A stretch of DNA of 64,000 nucleotides from positions 4,092,001 to 4,156,000 of the forward strand of contig NC_079970.1 of assembly GCF_029852145.1 (NCBI RefSeq). The letters run 5' to 3'. Source of the stretch: Microplitis mediator. Taxonomy: Eukaryota; Arthropoda; Insecta; Hymenoptera; Braconidae. The notes below the pieces were generated by a model. The model was not told the DNA's origin. It worked only from the letters and a program-made list of their open reading frames with translations, and made no database searches. The translations under genes were made by a program, and so were the position numbers. Every line of letters begins with the position of its first letter. The stretch's first letter is position 1. This document shows positions 52,102-64,000 of this stretch, piece after piece.

Positions 52102-52795
52102 TTACACTGTAAAAAATTCGCGGAGTTGATGCGGATTAAATCCGGAGTGAATGCGGAGTGAATGAATTTTTAATTATTCACTCCCCTCGGAGTGAAATTC
52201 ACTCCGCAGGGGAGTTTTCGCGGAGTAGATAATTTTTTGTGTTAATTTAATCCCTCCGGAGTGAAATTCACTCCGGAGCGGAGTTTTGAAAATATTATTA
52301 ATAAAATATAACTCCACTCAATAAAATCGAAGTAAAAATTCGCGTATTACATTATTGATCAGCTGATATGCACACACATACGCACATACATATTTAGGCA
52401 CACACGCGCACTCGCACACACACGCACGCACACATTTGCACACACGCACACATTCGAACACACGTACACATTCGCACATACGCACAAATTTTCACACATG
52501 CACACATTTGCACACACCCAAACACACACATGCACGCAAACACACACATATTGTTTAGCAGTTTAATATAAATTAATATAAATTTATTTAAGTATTAAAA
52601 CTCCGGACCGGAGTGAATTGGGAGTGAAATAAAATCCGCGTTACTCCGAGATCACTCCGCTAAAAATAACTCCCAATTCACTCCGCATGCAGAGTGATTT
52701 TTTTTTAACTCCGGAACTCCGAGTGGCGGAGTGAATCCGGAGTGAATTCGGATTTTATTTCACTCCCAATTCACTCCGGATTTTTTACAGTGTAA
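52102..52795. mobile_element. 694-bp element with TTACACTGTAAAAAAT ends and ggagtgaa repeats
   Basis: Left end ttacactgtaaaaaattcgc; right end in reverse complement ttacactgtaaaaaatccgg. Both subterminal parts are filled with alternating ggagtgaa and ttcactcc words, giving strong foldback potential. The middle carries a long CA/CG-rich microsatellite (52369-52553). No transposase. Best read as a non-autonomous DNA transposon. Confidence 0.8.
52369..52553. repeat. (CA)n-type microsatellite inside the 694-bp element
   Basis: Imperfect cacacacatacgcacat-like repeats, about 185 bp. The apparent 62-residue Cys/Val frame on the minus strand is a by-product of the repeat. Confidence 0.9.
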
Positions 52796-54400
52796 AAAAC
52801 TTCTTAAACTTATAAATGTAATTTACGTGTGATAATATTCTCAAACATCCCGTATATATATTTGAGTTAAGAATTGAGATTAAAATTTATAATTTCAACA
52901 CCGAAAAATTTACCTGGAATTCATAATGCAGGTCCTGAAAAATGTTGTGTAAATTTGTTCGCTAAACATTTTTTAGTTGGCAGGTGCAGCCGTATCTTTC
53001 CCGCGCAATGAAAAATGTTTTATTGTTTTAATTTTATTATAAAAATCTCAACCCGCCTGATTAAACAAAGTTATAAATATAAATGCGTGTATAAATATTG
53101 CTGCAGATATAAATTTATGTATTGTGGGTTTTTAAATAAAAGCATTGTTTATTTATTTTACTTTGTTTTTTTTTTCTTTCAGACGGTTGCAGTCTCTGTT
53201 TTTGTTACTTATTATGTAAACTTGTGGATTTAAATTAAATGCTACTGCATAAATTTTCTAAGATAAGTCACGCGGGATAATTTAACAAATAAATGAACAC
53301 AATAGTGGACAATGAAAAAAAAACACCAGTGGAAAATGGATTTCGAAATGCTAAGAGGAAACAATCTTTTACGTAAAAAAGTTTTTCAGTTCTGAGTAAA
53401 TTGTACGGAAATTTTCCAAGACGAACTGACAGACAGGCCTGAGTACGACTTGTAGATTTGGGTTTAGTATTCAAACTTGGACACGGCCTAGTATATTAAA
53501 TAGTGTGGGTTCAACACCTACAATCTATAGTGCATACTGTTAAAAATCCCAGGTACATCAGTTTTTGAAATCCTGTCAGTTTTAGTTTAAGAAAAATTGT
53601 GCAAACTAAGATAGAGTATTTCTTGGAAAAATATTTCATCTCACACCTGGTATATTTAATATATTTATATATTGAAATAGTATACATGTATATATACATA
53701 TATATATATACAAAATACTTAAGTTACAATTAAATTGTATAAGAAAATATTGAGTCACCACTATTGTTTATTTTTTTCTCAACGTATTCATCGTATGTTA
53801 GAATAAGATCTGTTCTTGACTAAGGCAATGGAATTTCGCACCGTTACCGTTTACAAATAAGCTAATTTTTCAGAGTTCGAAAAATATTGAAAGCGTTTAG
53901 TATTAATTAGTAACGCGCCTACTGGTTTTTTCGGTTTATAAATAACCGTTGGTTTCTAACGAATTTCGAGATGACTTTTTAAAACTGAAAATTTATTAAA
54001 TGAAAATACGAACCGCCTGTTGTAACGGAAAAGAACAAAAATTCTCTAGTAATTATCAGCAGAATAGAGATCTAGACGATTTTTAAAAATCTTAATTTAC
54101 ACAGAAAATTTTTCAGCAAAAATCTGGCACTGGGAGAAAGATCTTGCCAGCATTTAAGTTTCACCCTGTTCAGTAAAAATGGCATTTAATATGCATGCTA
54201 TCGAGTACTATATTTTACAATTTATGATAAAAATTGATATGTTTACTAGCTGTCCTCATAGCAACAGATTTTTGAGGCAATTTTTACAAAAAAAAAATTC
54301 GCGCGTTTAAAAAATTGACGGTTGGAGGAAAGCTGAAAATAACTTTAAAAAATTTTCTCACGTTAAAGGTCTAGTCGAAAATAATGTCCTGCAGTACCTG
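52796..54400. other. AT-rich intergenic sequence
   Basis: No gene recognised. Contains a TA/CA tract near 53688-53711. Confidence 0.5.
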
Positions 54401-57400
54401 ACATGGTCTATATACTATCCCCAAGGTGCTAGTCATCAGCTGTTCGTCTCACGCAGCCCACCAGCTACCAGTACCTCATGCACTTCCACCTAAAGGATCT
54501 GGTATCCCTTTAAACTTTAAAACCCACTAGGACTACAGTCCTATACTCATCAAAACAAATATATAATTTCTATCACTGCTTAAATAACAACTCGTTTAAA
54601 TCCCTAAAATAAGAAATATCTTTAAATGACATGATAACACGATCTGTTATTGCGTGATCGTCGATAATTTTTTATTAATTTCCATAATACACGTTTTGAA
54701 ACTTCTTAATGATGATGACGGTAATGATAAGTACGGAGAACACGATGAACAAAAGTGACGGGGGTATTATTATTTATTGTTATAATTGTTTTTTTCAAAT
54801 GCTGAGTGAAGCAAAAGTGAAGCAGAAACTGGCATCATTGAATTTCTGCAGGGATCGTTTTGTGGATCTAAAGGAAGTGGCACGCGCACGGTGCCGGTTA
54901 GCCACGCGACATGCTCCAAGTTCCAAGAAACGATTCTCCAACCGTCTTGGCATCTTTCGCCGTTGTTGTTTTCCTTCAGCCCATACATATATAACCAACG
55001 GTGAAGTAGAGTGGAGAAAAGAAGAGAAGAGAATAAGAGTATAGTATAATATAGAGAGTAGATCCTCATACTAATACCAAAACGGCTACCGACAAACATC
55101 TCAAAAGCCTCGCACGCGTCCTACATTTAGCCATTTTTTCATTTTTTGTTCTTGTTATTCCTTGTATATCATCTTGTTCCCTCTACAATCAGACAATCGT
55201 CTCAAATGAGCCACCAACAATAGCCGAAGCCTATGAGTAGTCAATACACACACATAATAAAAAAAAAATATCGAGAAGGACTGCCAGCAATTTGGTGCAT
55301 TCAGAAAACTCGATACACAACCAAGTGATGCATAATTTAAGCGATACACTGAAATGATAAATTCAGATGCAGAAACAGCTCTGTTGCCATGAGAAAAATT
55401 CCCAACGGTCATACAAGAACGAAATCGAAAATAAATAAAAATAAAAGTCAAGATGAGAGAAAAGAAGTGCACGTGCGTCTCGAAGGTTCTCTCTTTTACG
55501 TACATGGATATTGGTAGCTGAATGTATGTTGTTCATCTCTGTCTGTTCTTCCTTCATCACCTCCTCCTGCCTCCTTCTCCTCTCAAGAATGCCGACCGCG
55601 AGTGCTCTGTGGCGTCTTGGAAACACGAGGACGCAGATGGGATTGCGTTTAATGAAGTCTGGCCGGCTCGCACCTGCCACTTTCCAAGCTACTAGCACAC
55701 CAAAAAGACCAACGGCCGTTACTAACTTGAATTCATCATCAGTTACCAATTCCCGCCAATCTATATTTGGCGGGAATCATTTACGCATTTTATACCAACA
55801 TATATATGCGTAATCTCATTACAATTCATTGATGATATTGTACATTGAGCAATCGTTGATTCAATTTAAATTTTTGTACAAACTGCTGTTCGATTATCCT
55901 GATCACTGATCAATCATTCATATATAAATATACACATATACATAATTTAATTATGATCCACAAAAATTTATTCAGATTCCGTTTTAACAATGAATTAATT
56001 ATTGGAGCTTCAGCTTATAAATTTATATAAGAGATGTATATATTTTTTAAATAAAATCCTGAAATGGCATTTCCGAAATATTTAATTACCAAAGCCTGAG
56101 ACATCTGGTGATCCCGAAAATTGAGTAGAGGAACGAAAAACCGATATCCTGTACACCCCCACGAATATAACGTTTTTTTTAATAGGATCAAGATCATAGA
56201 TCGTGTATTAGGGTATATGTGGGCAGACATATATGAACTTAGCTAGCTGAATTGGACGGGCTGATGTGTGAGTAAGGTGTGGGTGTAGGTGAATAGATGA
56301 AGGTTATATGTAGTCTTTGTAAAGCTAGAGAAGACGAGAAGCGTGGGGCGTGACTGAGGATCTACTCTGGCACAGAATCCAGCTGCAGCTCCAAGTGGCT
56401 CACGGATTCACCATACACTAGACTCTTCTGTATATACATGCAGAGCACATCCACCAGCTCTCTTCATATTCACTGCGAGACTCAACTCAACCCCTAAAAA
56501 ATCCATCGTGAGTCTCGCGATACTTCCCGGAGATAGCAACAGGATCCCAGAGAAACGGCAGATATACAGAGTGGGAGGAACAGCTGGCGCTGGACGTTTT
56601 TAAAGGTATAAGTCTTTAAGCCCAACGGACTTTTAAATTTTTTTCAGTCTTTCAAGATCCTTCAGATTTTTTTTTTCCAACCTCTTGTTCAAAGGATTCT
56701 TTTTTTTTTATGAAAATCTGGTGAAAAAAATCCAGCCAATGAATTTTATAGACTAGATTTGCTGTAATAGATATTTTCATGAAACTGAAGGAAATTCCGG
56801 AGTATATTTTTGGCTAGTCATATTGGGATCTAAATGAGCATCTGCATACAGGAGCAGCTGAAGATATTGATGCCTGTTTATGAAAAACCCTTTCACCAAT
56901 TGTGTATTTTTATATTTGTACACAAATCATCCAAGTCTTATTTTTTTCCTTTTCAGATTCCTGTAATTCGTGGACACGAATCCTTTCATTCTCACCCACG
57001 ATCGAATCATCCATCACGTTTCGGATCAACATCTGGATGGAGGCCATTAATAATATCGATTGTTTATTTTTAATCAAACAAAAACACAAACAAAAAATTT
57101 AACGCCGCTAAAATTCATGAGCGGATTGATTTAGCTGCGAAAATTGCCCGGCAGCACTTTCTTTTGACATTCTGTGAGAGAATGGAGACGCGATGAAAGG
57201 ATGAAAGAAAGTATTAAGGGTAAGGATGAAATGCAATCATGGATCAATGAAAGAAGGCATTGTTCTTTAAATGTTTCCTTTACTCTGAAAGCGGGTTCGT
57301 CTTGCATCAAGGTACATAAGGAAGTTTTAAAGAGTATTTGCGGGTGGTTCCATTATTTTCCCAGAGCCAGTCGGTGTATTGGTCAACACAAAGAGATGCC

Positions 57401-57600
57401 GCCGTGGTAGATCGTTTCCCAAGTTGAGATTGTCGGAGAGTAGATGACTCGAACGTGTTTCTAAAACCCGAAATCTGCTCCCGAATTTCGGCGGCTACCG
57501 TTTGAAGTTTCATTTTTTATTTAATGTCTTTGTCCCTTTTTGCGCTTCAATCACTTTTTTTATGTTCGGTATCTCATAATTTATATAAATTGAGATAATT
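54401..57600. other. less AT-rich non-coding stretch, possible distal regulatory region
   Basis: Base composition is visibly more balanced than in the flanks (for example 54800-55000, 55500-55700, 56330-56560). Several 60-130 codon frames occur on both strands, but none shows a family resemblance, an obvious splice-compatible partner or a consistent strand. It may hold enhancers or non-coding exons of the CDK-inhibitor gene to the right, and includes a paired E2F-like site at 55749-55777. Confidence 0.35.
55749..55777. promoter_or_regulatory. inverted pair of E2F-like sites
   Basis: attcccgccaa and ttggcgggaat face each other seven bases apart, a perfect 11-bp inverted repeat. Each matches the E2F core TTSSCGC with its TTGGCGGGAA form. 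It lies 5.3 kb upstream of the CDK-inhibitor start. Confidence 0.5.
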
Positions 57601-60110
57601 AGATAATTAAACAATTTATACCTACATGTGTGGTAGCGAATAAAAAATTAATAATTACGTAATTTATGGACGAGATTGTTAATGCAAAATTTTGTTCGTA
57701 GTTTGTAACGGTCAAACGATCGGCTGGATTGCTTTAGACAGATGCAACCAGGTGCTGGAACCGATCACGAATAACAACTCAAAGGGTAGAGTTACAATTT
57801 TCTCTTGCTCACTCTTGGCAGTGTTCTATCTCACAGGCAAACTCCAGCGATGGTTATTCTTCAGCTCTAAACTGTACTGGTTACTGGTGTGTTCAATACA
57901 GTCTTCGATCACGCCAACGCACACTCGAACAGGATAGACGATCGACCCATGTGAAATATATATATACGTAAAATAAAGTATAATAACATAAAGAAACCAA
58001 AAGTTGAGTCAGCTGTCGATAGTTTCCGCTTCGAATTTCGCGCTAACGGTCGTTGATTTTCTTGCGCAAAATCGATATTGTTAAATCGAGAGCTTCACGC
58101 CTTGTAAATCTCATATTATATATTTTACTTCTTCATTTTATTTTAGAGATTTAACATTGTGATTTCCGGTCGTACTCTGTTGCTAAGGAGATTTTCAGCT
58201 TGAAAACATTCAAAGTTGTACTGCATTACGTAGACAACAATGCGCATCGATTTATATCTCTGGTTATGCACTTTAGTTTTATTTAAATGCACATTTTATT
58301 TGTCACATCCGGAAGTAGGTGTGTTTTCGCAACGGGAGGCTCGTTGGACGAACAATACAATTTTCTTAATACTTATGATCATGTGAAAATAGAATTTTTG
58401 TACTGTAATTTATTTAAAAATTTAATGCATTTCTTGTTTTTTTTTTTCATTAATGAATGAACATTTGATTGATGAACATGTTTGCTTTGTTTTATTGTTA
58501 AAGAACCCCCATGAAGTGAGAGAAATTGTAGGGATTTTTCGGGAGGGTCTTCCTGCATACACGAAGTTTGATGTTCCGGTCTGGGGACTTTGCCGGAAGT
58601 AATCGAGAAGAGAGCCAGAATCAGAGGGAAAAGTACATTATGGACAAAGAATATTAACATATATTAGACAAAGTTTTTTTTATATATTGTTCATATAAAT
58701 TACTATGTACATACATATATTGTTAATGCATAAAAACATATTTTTTAAGACCGGTTTTGTTCATGACCTTACTCGACTCGTGGGTGGAATTTTAAAATTG
58801 TTTACGTTTTAAATATTCCTTCCACTTATTTATTAACATACAAATAAATAAGATTAATATTAAGAATAAAAAACATTATTTAAAATTTATAAAATAAAAG
58901 ATAAAATATGTTTATGCAATAAATTATTTCGCGTGGAATGCAAGTGACCAGTCGGTGGTTTCTGTTAGAATTCCGCCGGTCGGTTTCTGCTCAAAGACAA
59001 ATTTTTCTCATGAGAATTAAATCTCACATAATTATTTTATAATACCCAAGAATTTTAAAGAAACCGTTGGATAAATAAAATAAAATAAAATAAAAAAATA
59101 TATGTATGTTAAGTAAATTATAAGAAATTCAGGCAATTAAATAATCTAGGGTGAATAATATTTATTATAAAGAGTTACATGTACATTGCAATCCCGCGGG
59201 GGTAGAATCACGAGAAAAAAAAATATACCGAAGCGCTTGTAACGCCCACTGGTCACGGTTTAAGTCCACCTGTCTCACTTCAGTATATTTTCACATGAAC
59301 CCGCATGATTTAAAACTTTACCATCGATATCTTTGTACTTTTCCCTTTTTTTAAAACACTAACGGTCAAAAGTAACCCCCATTGAGGAATATATATATAT
59401 ATTTATGCATTAAACAATTCGTGAGTGAATCCACCCCTATAGCCCTTGAAATCTACGGAATATTTTCGGTAGATAAGTATGCTTGCAATCCACAGGAATT
59501 TAAAAATCCTCAGTCAACATTAAACTCCAGCCGTAGCGGAATACAAGATTTGTTTCAATAAAAACAACCGGCAATAACTTAAACGCCGGCAATTTACAGT
59601 TACATAATAAATATGACGATGTATAATATATTATTTAATAAAGAATTCAAAATATGCATTACGTATATTATATAGATGATAAATAATGACAAAGCGCGTT
59701 TAAAACGGTTGACCGAATTTAACCTCCTGTACGCCGGTGCATCGTTTAAAATTAGGATGTGCGCACAGCATACAGACATGTAAACATAATATTACTTATA
59801 CGGTATAATATAATGCGAAGAGAGACAAAACGGAGTAGACATCAGAGTACAGAGTCGTGTATCCCCTTCGCAACTGCGCATCAGACTGTAACTGGCGAAA
59901 TTAACACGGAAACTCGACATCCGCCTCAGCTACTCGATAAACATGGTCCCAAACTTTTTTTATTTCATTATTTTTATGCATCACTTGTTACAGGTATTTC
60001 ATTCATCATTTAACCCGAAATCTCATCATCGAGAACAAAAAATTACCACAAAATCTTTAACTCGAACTGCTTATGCTCCCGAGTATCAGTAAATAAAAAG
60101 CAACAAAGAG
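57601..60110. other. intergenic sequence without recognised genes
   Basis: AT-rich with small TA microsatellites (about 57957-57965 and 59390-59402). Chance frames only. Confidence 0.5.
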
Positions 60111-60112
60111 CG

Positions 60113-60125
60113 ATTCCCGCCAAAA
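60113..60125. promoter_or_regulatory. E2F-like site
   Basis: attcccgccaaaa, the reverse complement of ttttggcgggaat, one kilobase upstream of the CDK-inhibitor start. Confidence 0.4.
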
Positions 60126-60392
60126 TTGGTAGCGTCATGCGTCTTAAATAGCACGTTGGAGCTGGTCCACGTGTTTCGCTTCTTTGTCTGTACTGGCATG
60201 GGAGCCAAAAATGATTTATTTATGGAAAATTTAAGTATGAAGTACTAAATAAAGCAGCGAAACCGTTTAACTTAACATTGGAGTGAGTGATCTAAGAGAC
60301 CGGAGATATTCTGACGAATAAAAGGTTGATTCGTGATATCTTAGGGTGTGTAGTGAAGCTTCTTATACTTTACATTATAAAACAGAAATAAA

Positions 60393-60417
60393 TAAAGAAA
60401 GAAAGAAAGAAAGAAAG
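60393..60417. repeat. (GAAA)n microsatellite
   Basis: Tandem gaaa units following ataaataaa. Confidence 0.85.
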
Positions 60418-60796
60418 CCAAAGCAAAGAAGGAATGGAAGCCAGTGGAAGAAGAAGGTTTTATGACGAAAGAATATACGACCATCTTTTTCCATCTTATT
60501 CGTAATATTTTTTCTTCTGCTCATAGACCATGGATTTGTCCCTTCTCCGGCATAAATCCTACATGCTACACACTAACACCACCACTATTTTTTTCCTCAG
60601 TGTGGGACAACTATGGGTAGTCTCCATTTTCGTTGTGTGCCCACAGATTTACATTCATCCTTCTTTCTTGTTCGTCTATTCCCCCTCTTACCCACGTGAT
60701 GTGCGTATACCTGTGTCGGGTGCTCCGAAAATTGCTTATGCTTATGGTTAACATAATACGTTGGTCAGCGTCGTTGCCGCCAATTCTACCGCGCAG

Positions 60797-60873
60797 CAAG
60801 TACGCGCGCCAATGAAATTCAAATTTGCCGCCGATGAGAGAGGGGACGACCTCGTGGTTTGTGCGCGTACTTG
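60797..60873. promoter_or_regulatory. probable core-promoter region of the CDK-inhibitor gene
   Basis: GC-richer patch with an 11-bp inverted repeat, caagtacgcgc at 60797-60807 and gcgcgtacttg at 60863-60873, about 240-310 bp upstream of the start codon. A promoter role is inferred from position and composition. Confidence 0.4.
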
Positions 60874-61106
60874 GCGTGCAACCGCTCCAACGATCGCCAG
60901 ATCGAGTCGGACTGTCTTCGAGTGAAGATAATCCAAGTAAAACTATCTCTATAACTATTTTAGAGAGTCGATAATTTTTTTTGAGTTTTTATTTTTACTG
61001 AAAAATAATTTGTTTGATAATCGTATAAAAAATTAAATATTTACGGTATAAGTTACAGTTATATTTAATTTTTAAATAATAAATATTTATTAACGGTGAA
61101 AGTGAT

Positions 61107-61380
61107 ATGTTGGCCGCACCATTTTGCCGCGAATTGCATTTTGGCAACATGTTGACTTCGAGGATGCAGTCACGCGTTCCACGCTGTTTGTTTGGATCAC
61201 CAAACCCCAAAGACTCCGTGGATCTTCTCCAAGAGACTTTGGACATGGAAAGAAGTAAATTCGAAAGAAGATGGGGGATTGATCCTTGTGCTGAGGATAA
61301 GGAAAATATCCAAAGAAAATTCGAGAGATCACCACGTAAAAACCGGAGTTCACCTTACGCGCGGCAAACATGTATTCACG
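61107..61380 (+). CDS. dap: CDK inhibitor, Dacapo/p27-Kip1 type (first coding exon)
   Basis: Cip/Kip proteins bind cyclin E/A-CDK2 and stop the cell cycle in G1. The exon opens with ATG at 61107 (in-frame Met codons also at 61149 and 61164). It encodes RVPRCLFGSPNPKDSVDLLQ then ETLDMERSKFERRWGIDP. This aligns without gaps to the p27 kinase-inhibitory domain: the RxLFG cyclin-docking motif, then exactly 29 residues from the Leu of LFG to the Trp that begins WNFDF in p27 (here WGIDP). The following KENIQRKFERSPRKNRSSPY is basic. A donor (cacg followed by gtaaat at 61381) ends the exon in phase 1. I could not find the next exon in the remaining 2.6 kb, so the gene probably continues beyond the window. 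Reading through would add only 24 hydrophobic intronic residues. Confidence 0.78.
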
Positions 61381-64000
61381 GTAAATTATTATTATTAATA
61401 TTATATTTTTTTTTATTCTTTAATATTTATTCAATTGTCCGCGAATATCTCTGATTTAAATGTCGTATGTTTAAATTAGCAATCGGAGCACTTTTTTTTT
61501 TTTTTTAAATAATTTTGCAATATTCGTAAATGAATAAATTAATAATAATTGCTTTTGGCGAATAAAAATTTGAATTGGCTCGATAACAGAAGCAAAAATA
61601 TTTTAAATATTAAGTAGCGTGGATGGAAAAACCCGGGATGCTCAATAGCGTCACCATGTGCCACGTTGTTACTTTTGGCGGGAAAACTAGACTCCGAAGC
61701 GGACGCGTCGGAGCGTCGACACGCGCATTAACAGACGTACTATAAATATAATATTTACTCAAAATGTTTATAAATATTTAAATTGTGTACTGTGAAAATC
61801 GGACATTTTTGTTGACACAATGCACCCGAAGTGAATGGTGTTTTTAATTTTTTAGTTTATATATAGAAAAAACTTCTCGCACACGAGTTGCCAGAGAGAG
61901 AAAGAGATAAAAAAAGGCGCGTGGCTGTAACTCGTTTCGAGTTTACTTTCTTTCTCTTTTTCTCATCTCATATTAATATGTCCTCTCTCTGTCCATCAGG
62001 ACCCTTGATATATTATTATTCTTAGTCTTCGACGGCTTCTAGTTTTACGCCTCGACTATAATATCGCTTGGTATTCTATTCGTATTCGGCTATTCCTTGA
62101 TATAATATCAAACAAACTTATTCTTGTTGTTATGTATTAGCTTTTTTATTTGGTTATAATACCTCCTCACTTATCTACGTCACTCCATAATCGTTTCAAA
62201 GCGCGTAGTATGAGTAGGAAATCACGAAATGTCTTCACGCTTTAATTTATGGCCCCGTAAGATCGGATAGATAGCATTAGAATTTTAAAATGGATTTTTT
62301 CTTAGATTGATACAACTACTATTTTTATTTTTATTTTATATAAAATATAATAAAAAAATATTATTTTTTAAGAATTTGGGACTATAGAGGACGAGTCTAG
62401 ACTTGTTACCGTGCCGGTGAATCACATCGGAGTTGGGTCATATGAGTCATGAGCCACGGGTTTACCACCTAGTTTATATATATAGCGAGAGAGAGAAATT
62501 TTTTTATTTTTTTACAATACGTATCCATACAATATAAAAAATAAAATAGGAAAAAAAAAGATATCCTCAAAGGACTTGGATGAATCATACACTACTACAT
62601 TTTTTACATCGCGTGGAATTAGAGATCGCGTTCTTCGAATCCTTCTTAACTCATCCGTGACCAAGAGAAACGATACGACGTTTTTTTTTAACCGCACAAA
62701 GCCCCATAAAACCATCACAATTCCTTATATATAAATATATATATATATATATATAATGTATGATAATAATCCTTGTCGTCATTACTTAATAAATTCTTTC
62801 TTACATAGCAACAGCAACTGTAAGATACAACAAAAGATATATATGTATGTAGTAAATGGCCTTGTGTTTCGTCAAATAAATCGTGAGAATGGTGTTGTAT
62901 CTGAACGTGTCTCTGGTGATCATATCTTATATTTCTTATCGTTAATAATCGCTGGTAAATATAGAAAAGGGTCGTGTTTGTTAAGTTCTCACACAGGATT
63001 TCATTTTTAAAAAAATGGCGAGCCCAAAAGAGGGATACCGTAAAATTTTCTTTCGAGTTATTATTTACTGCCCCTAAGTACAATACCACTCCGTAGGAGA
63101 CCAATGCTGGTGTAAAGTCTCTCCATTAGCTCATGAAGAATCGCAGGTTTATCAGTTTGATCTATGAAAGACTTCTTGAAAGCCGGAAATATGAGTCTTC
63201 ACATTTATATTAGCTGGATACGTAGGATATGTTGTATCATATGGAGCTGAGTATATATTTTAAAAAGTAAAAGCCAGCAGACCCCCGTGGAATGTTTATG
63301 TCGAGAAAAGTCAACGGAGCGAGTCAAAACTGTAGCCCTTTAGCGACACCTGTTTTAAAACTCCATAAAATCATGCTGAGGGTCTTCATTTAACTTTTTA
63401 CATGTTGCTGTTGTTATTATTGTGTTTATATACCACTGATATATATATTTTTCCCACAATTAAAGTCTGTTACACGCAATAGCGCCGTATGATTATCAGG
63501 GAGCAAGAAAGTGTCCTCGTAAAGGCCGGCAGAACTATTCCCTTCGTTCTGTGCACTTTAAACCGGCATTAAATGTAACTGAGGGAGAACTAATGGTCAG
63601 ACTTCTTGGTAATTCAAACTGGAAAAAGGGTTCTTCTTGATGTCTATTGACATTTCCTTTTAACTGATGCTAATGACCAAAAGCATTAAATTTTTTTTCA
63701 CTATTTACATTTTTAAATTCTCACCATTAAAAAACAATTATGGTAAATTAAATTTTTTTATCTTCATTACTATGAGTAGAACAAAGTTATTTTAAATATT
63801 GTTGAGTCAGGTCATTGTCCAGTGAGACTACAATTCAAAAAAAAATCCAACCACAAAGTATGTAGTTTACTAATTGTTTCAATTATCACACGGAGCGTGC
63901 AAATTGAATTACCGTTTTGCTACGGATTTACTCGAGCAGTTCTCGTTGCTACACTAATATGTAATGAAACAAAAAAATTAAAACGCGGAGCAACTAAAAA
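61381..64000. other. intron 1 and/or downstream region of the CDK-inhibitor gene
   Basis: AT-rich, with a (TA)n tract at about 62725-62755. Short frames at 62512-63104 show no family resemblance. No exon with matching phase (phase 1 acceptor) could be identified. Confidence 0.4.
61673..61686 (+). promoter_or_regulatory. canonical E2F site in intron 1 of the CDK-inhibitor gene
   Basis: ttttggcgggaaaa matches the E2F/DP consensus over its full length, 290 bp after the first exon. Confidence 0.55.

Noticed and set aside
52359..52547. Cys/Val-rich small protein on the minus strand, toxin-like in appearance
   Set aside because: Pure product of a CA/CG microsatellite; no signal peptide and no stable start.
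54709..55044. Possible 111-codon gene
   Set aside because: No family resemblance, no splice partner and overlapping frames on the other strand of similar length; a chance frame in less AT-rich DNA.
1..64000. CRISPR arrays, operons, bacterial promoters, integrated viral genes
   Set aside because: The window is intron-containing insect-type DNA. The tandem repeats lack CRISPR-like spacer structure, and no viral gene families were recognised.

Overview
This is an AT-rich eukaryotic window with short phase-compatible GT-AG introns, long simple-sequence tracts and many small foldback elements. The protein families and gene structures fit an insect. The very high AT content and abundance of MITEs would suit a parasitoid hymenopteran such as a braconid wasp, but that is inference. 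No operons, tRNA, rRNA, CRISPR or viral genes were recognised. Gene models were built by hand by joining open segments at splice sites and checking that the phase is kept.

Layout. 1-3.6 kb: repeats, a foldback element and a frameshifted fragment of a divergent kinesin-like motor gene (minus strand). 3.6-9.2 kb: three-exon C2CD3 (centriole distal-end C2-domain protein, 1808 aa). 9.6-10.9 kb, minus strand, tail-to-tail with C2CD3: a small PG-repeat protein resembling Pitchfork/CIMAP3, so two cilium-related genes sit side by side. 12.7-14.9 kb: the complete seven-exon TFIIH p62 subunit (GTF2H1/Tfb1). 17.6-25.0 kb: a nine-coding-exon QSER1/PRR12-like chromatin protein with poly-Gln, AT-hooks and a DUF4211-type C-terminus; its last intron carries a 483-bp MITE. 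28.9-32.6 kb: six-exon Caprin, an RNA-binding stress-granule/FMRP-partner protein. 32.6-43.0 kb: a gene-poor stretch with repeat families.

43.07-49.35 kb: the most unusual gene. Five exons encode a ~1734-aa type I membrane protein. It has a signal peptide on its own exon, about 1490 residues of internally duplicated Asn-X-Thr/Ser-rich mucin-like sequence, one C-terminal LAMP domain with the diagnostic four cysteines, a transmembrane helix, and a short tail in which the expected lysosomal GYxx-hydrophobic signal is absent.

49.4-61.1 kb: non-coding, with nested foldback elements, a 694-bp CACTGTAAAAAA-ended element and a less AT-rich, possibly regulatory stretch. 61.1-61.4 kb: first coding exon of a CDK inhibitor (Dacapo/p27 type), surrounded by E2F-like sites; the rest of that gene lies outside the recognisable sequence or beyond the window.

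The genes do not form one pathway; this is an ordinary insect gene neighbourhood with one striking lineage-expanded gene (the mucin-LAMP) and a rich set of non-autonomous mobile elements.
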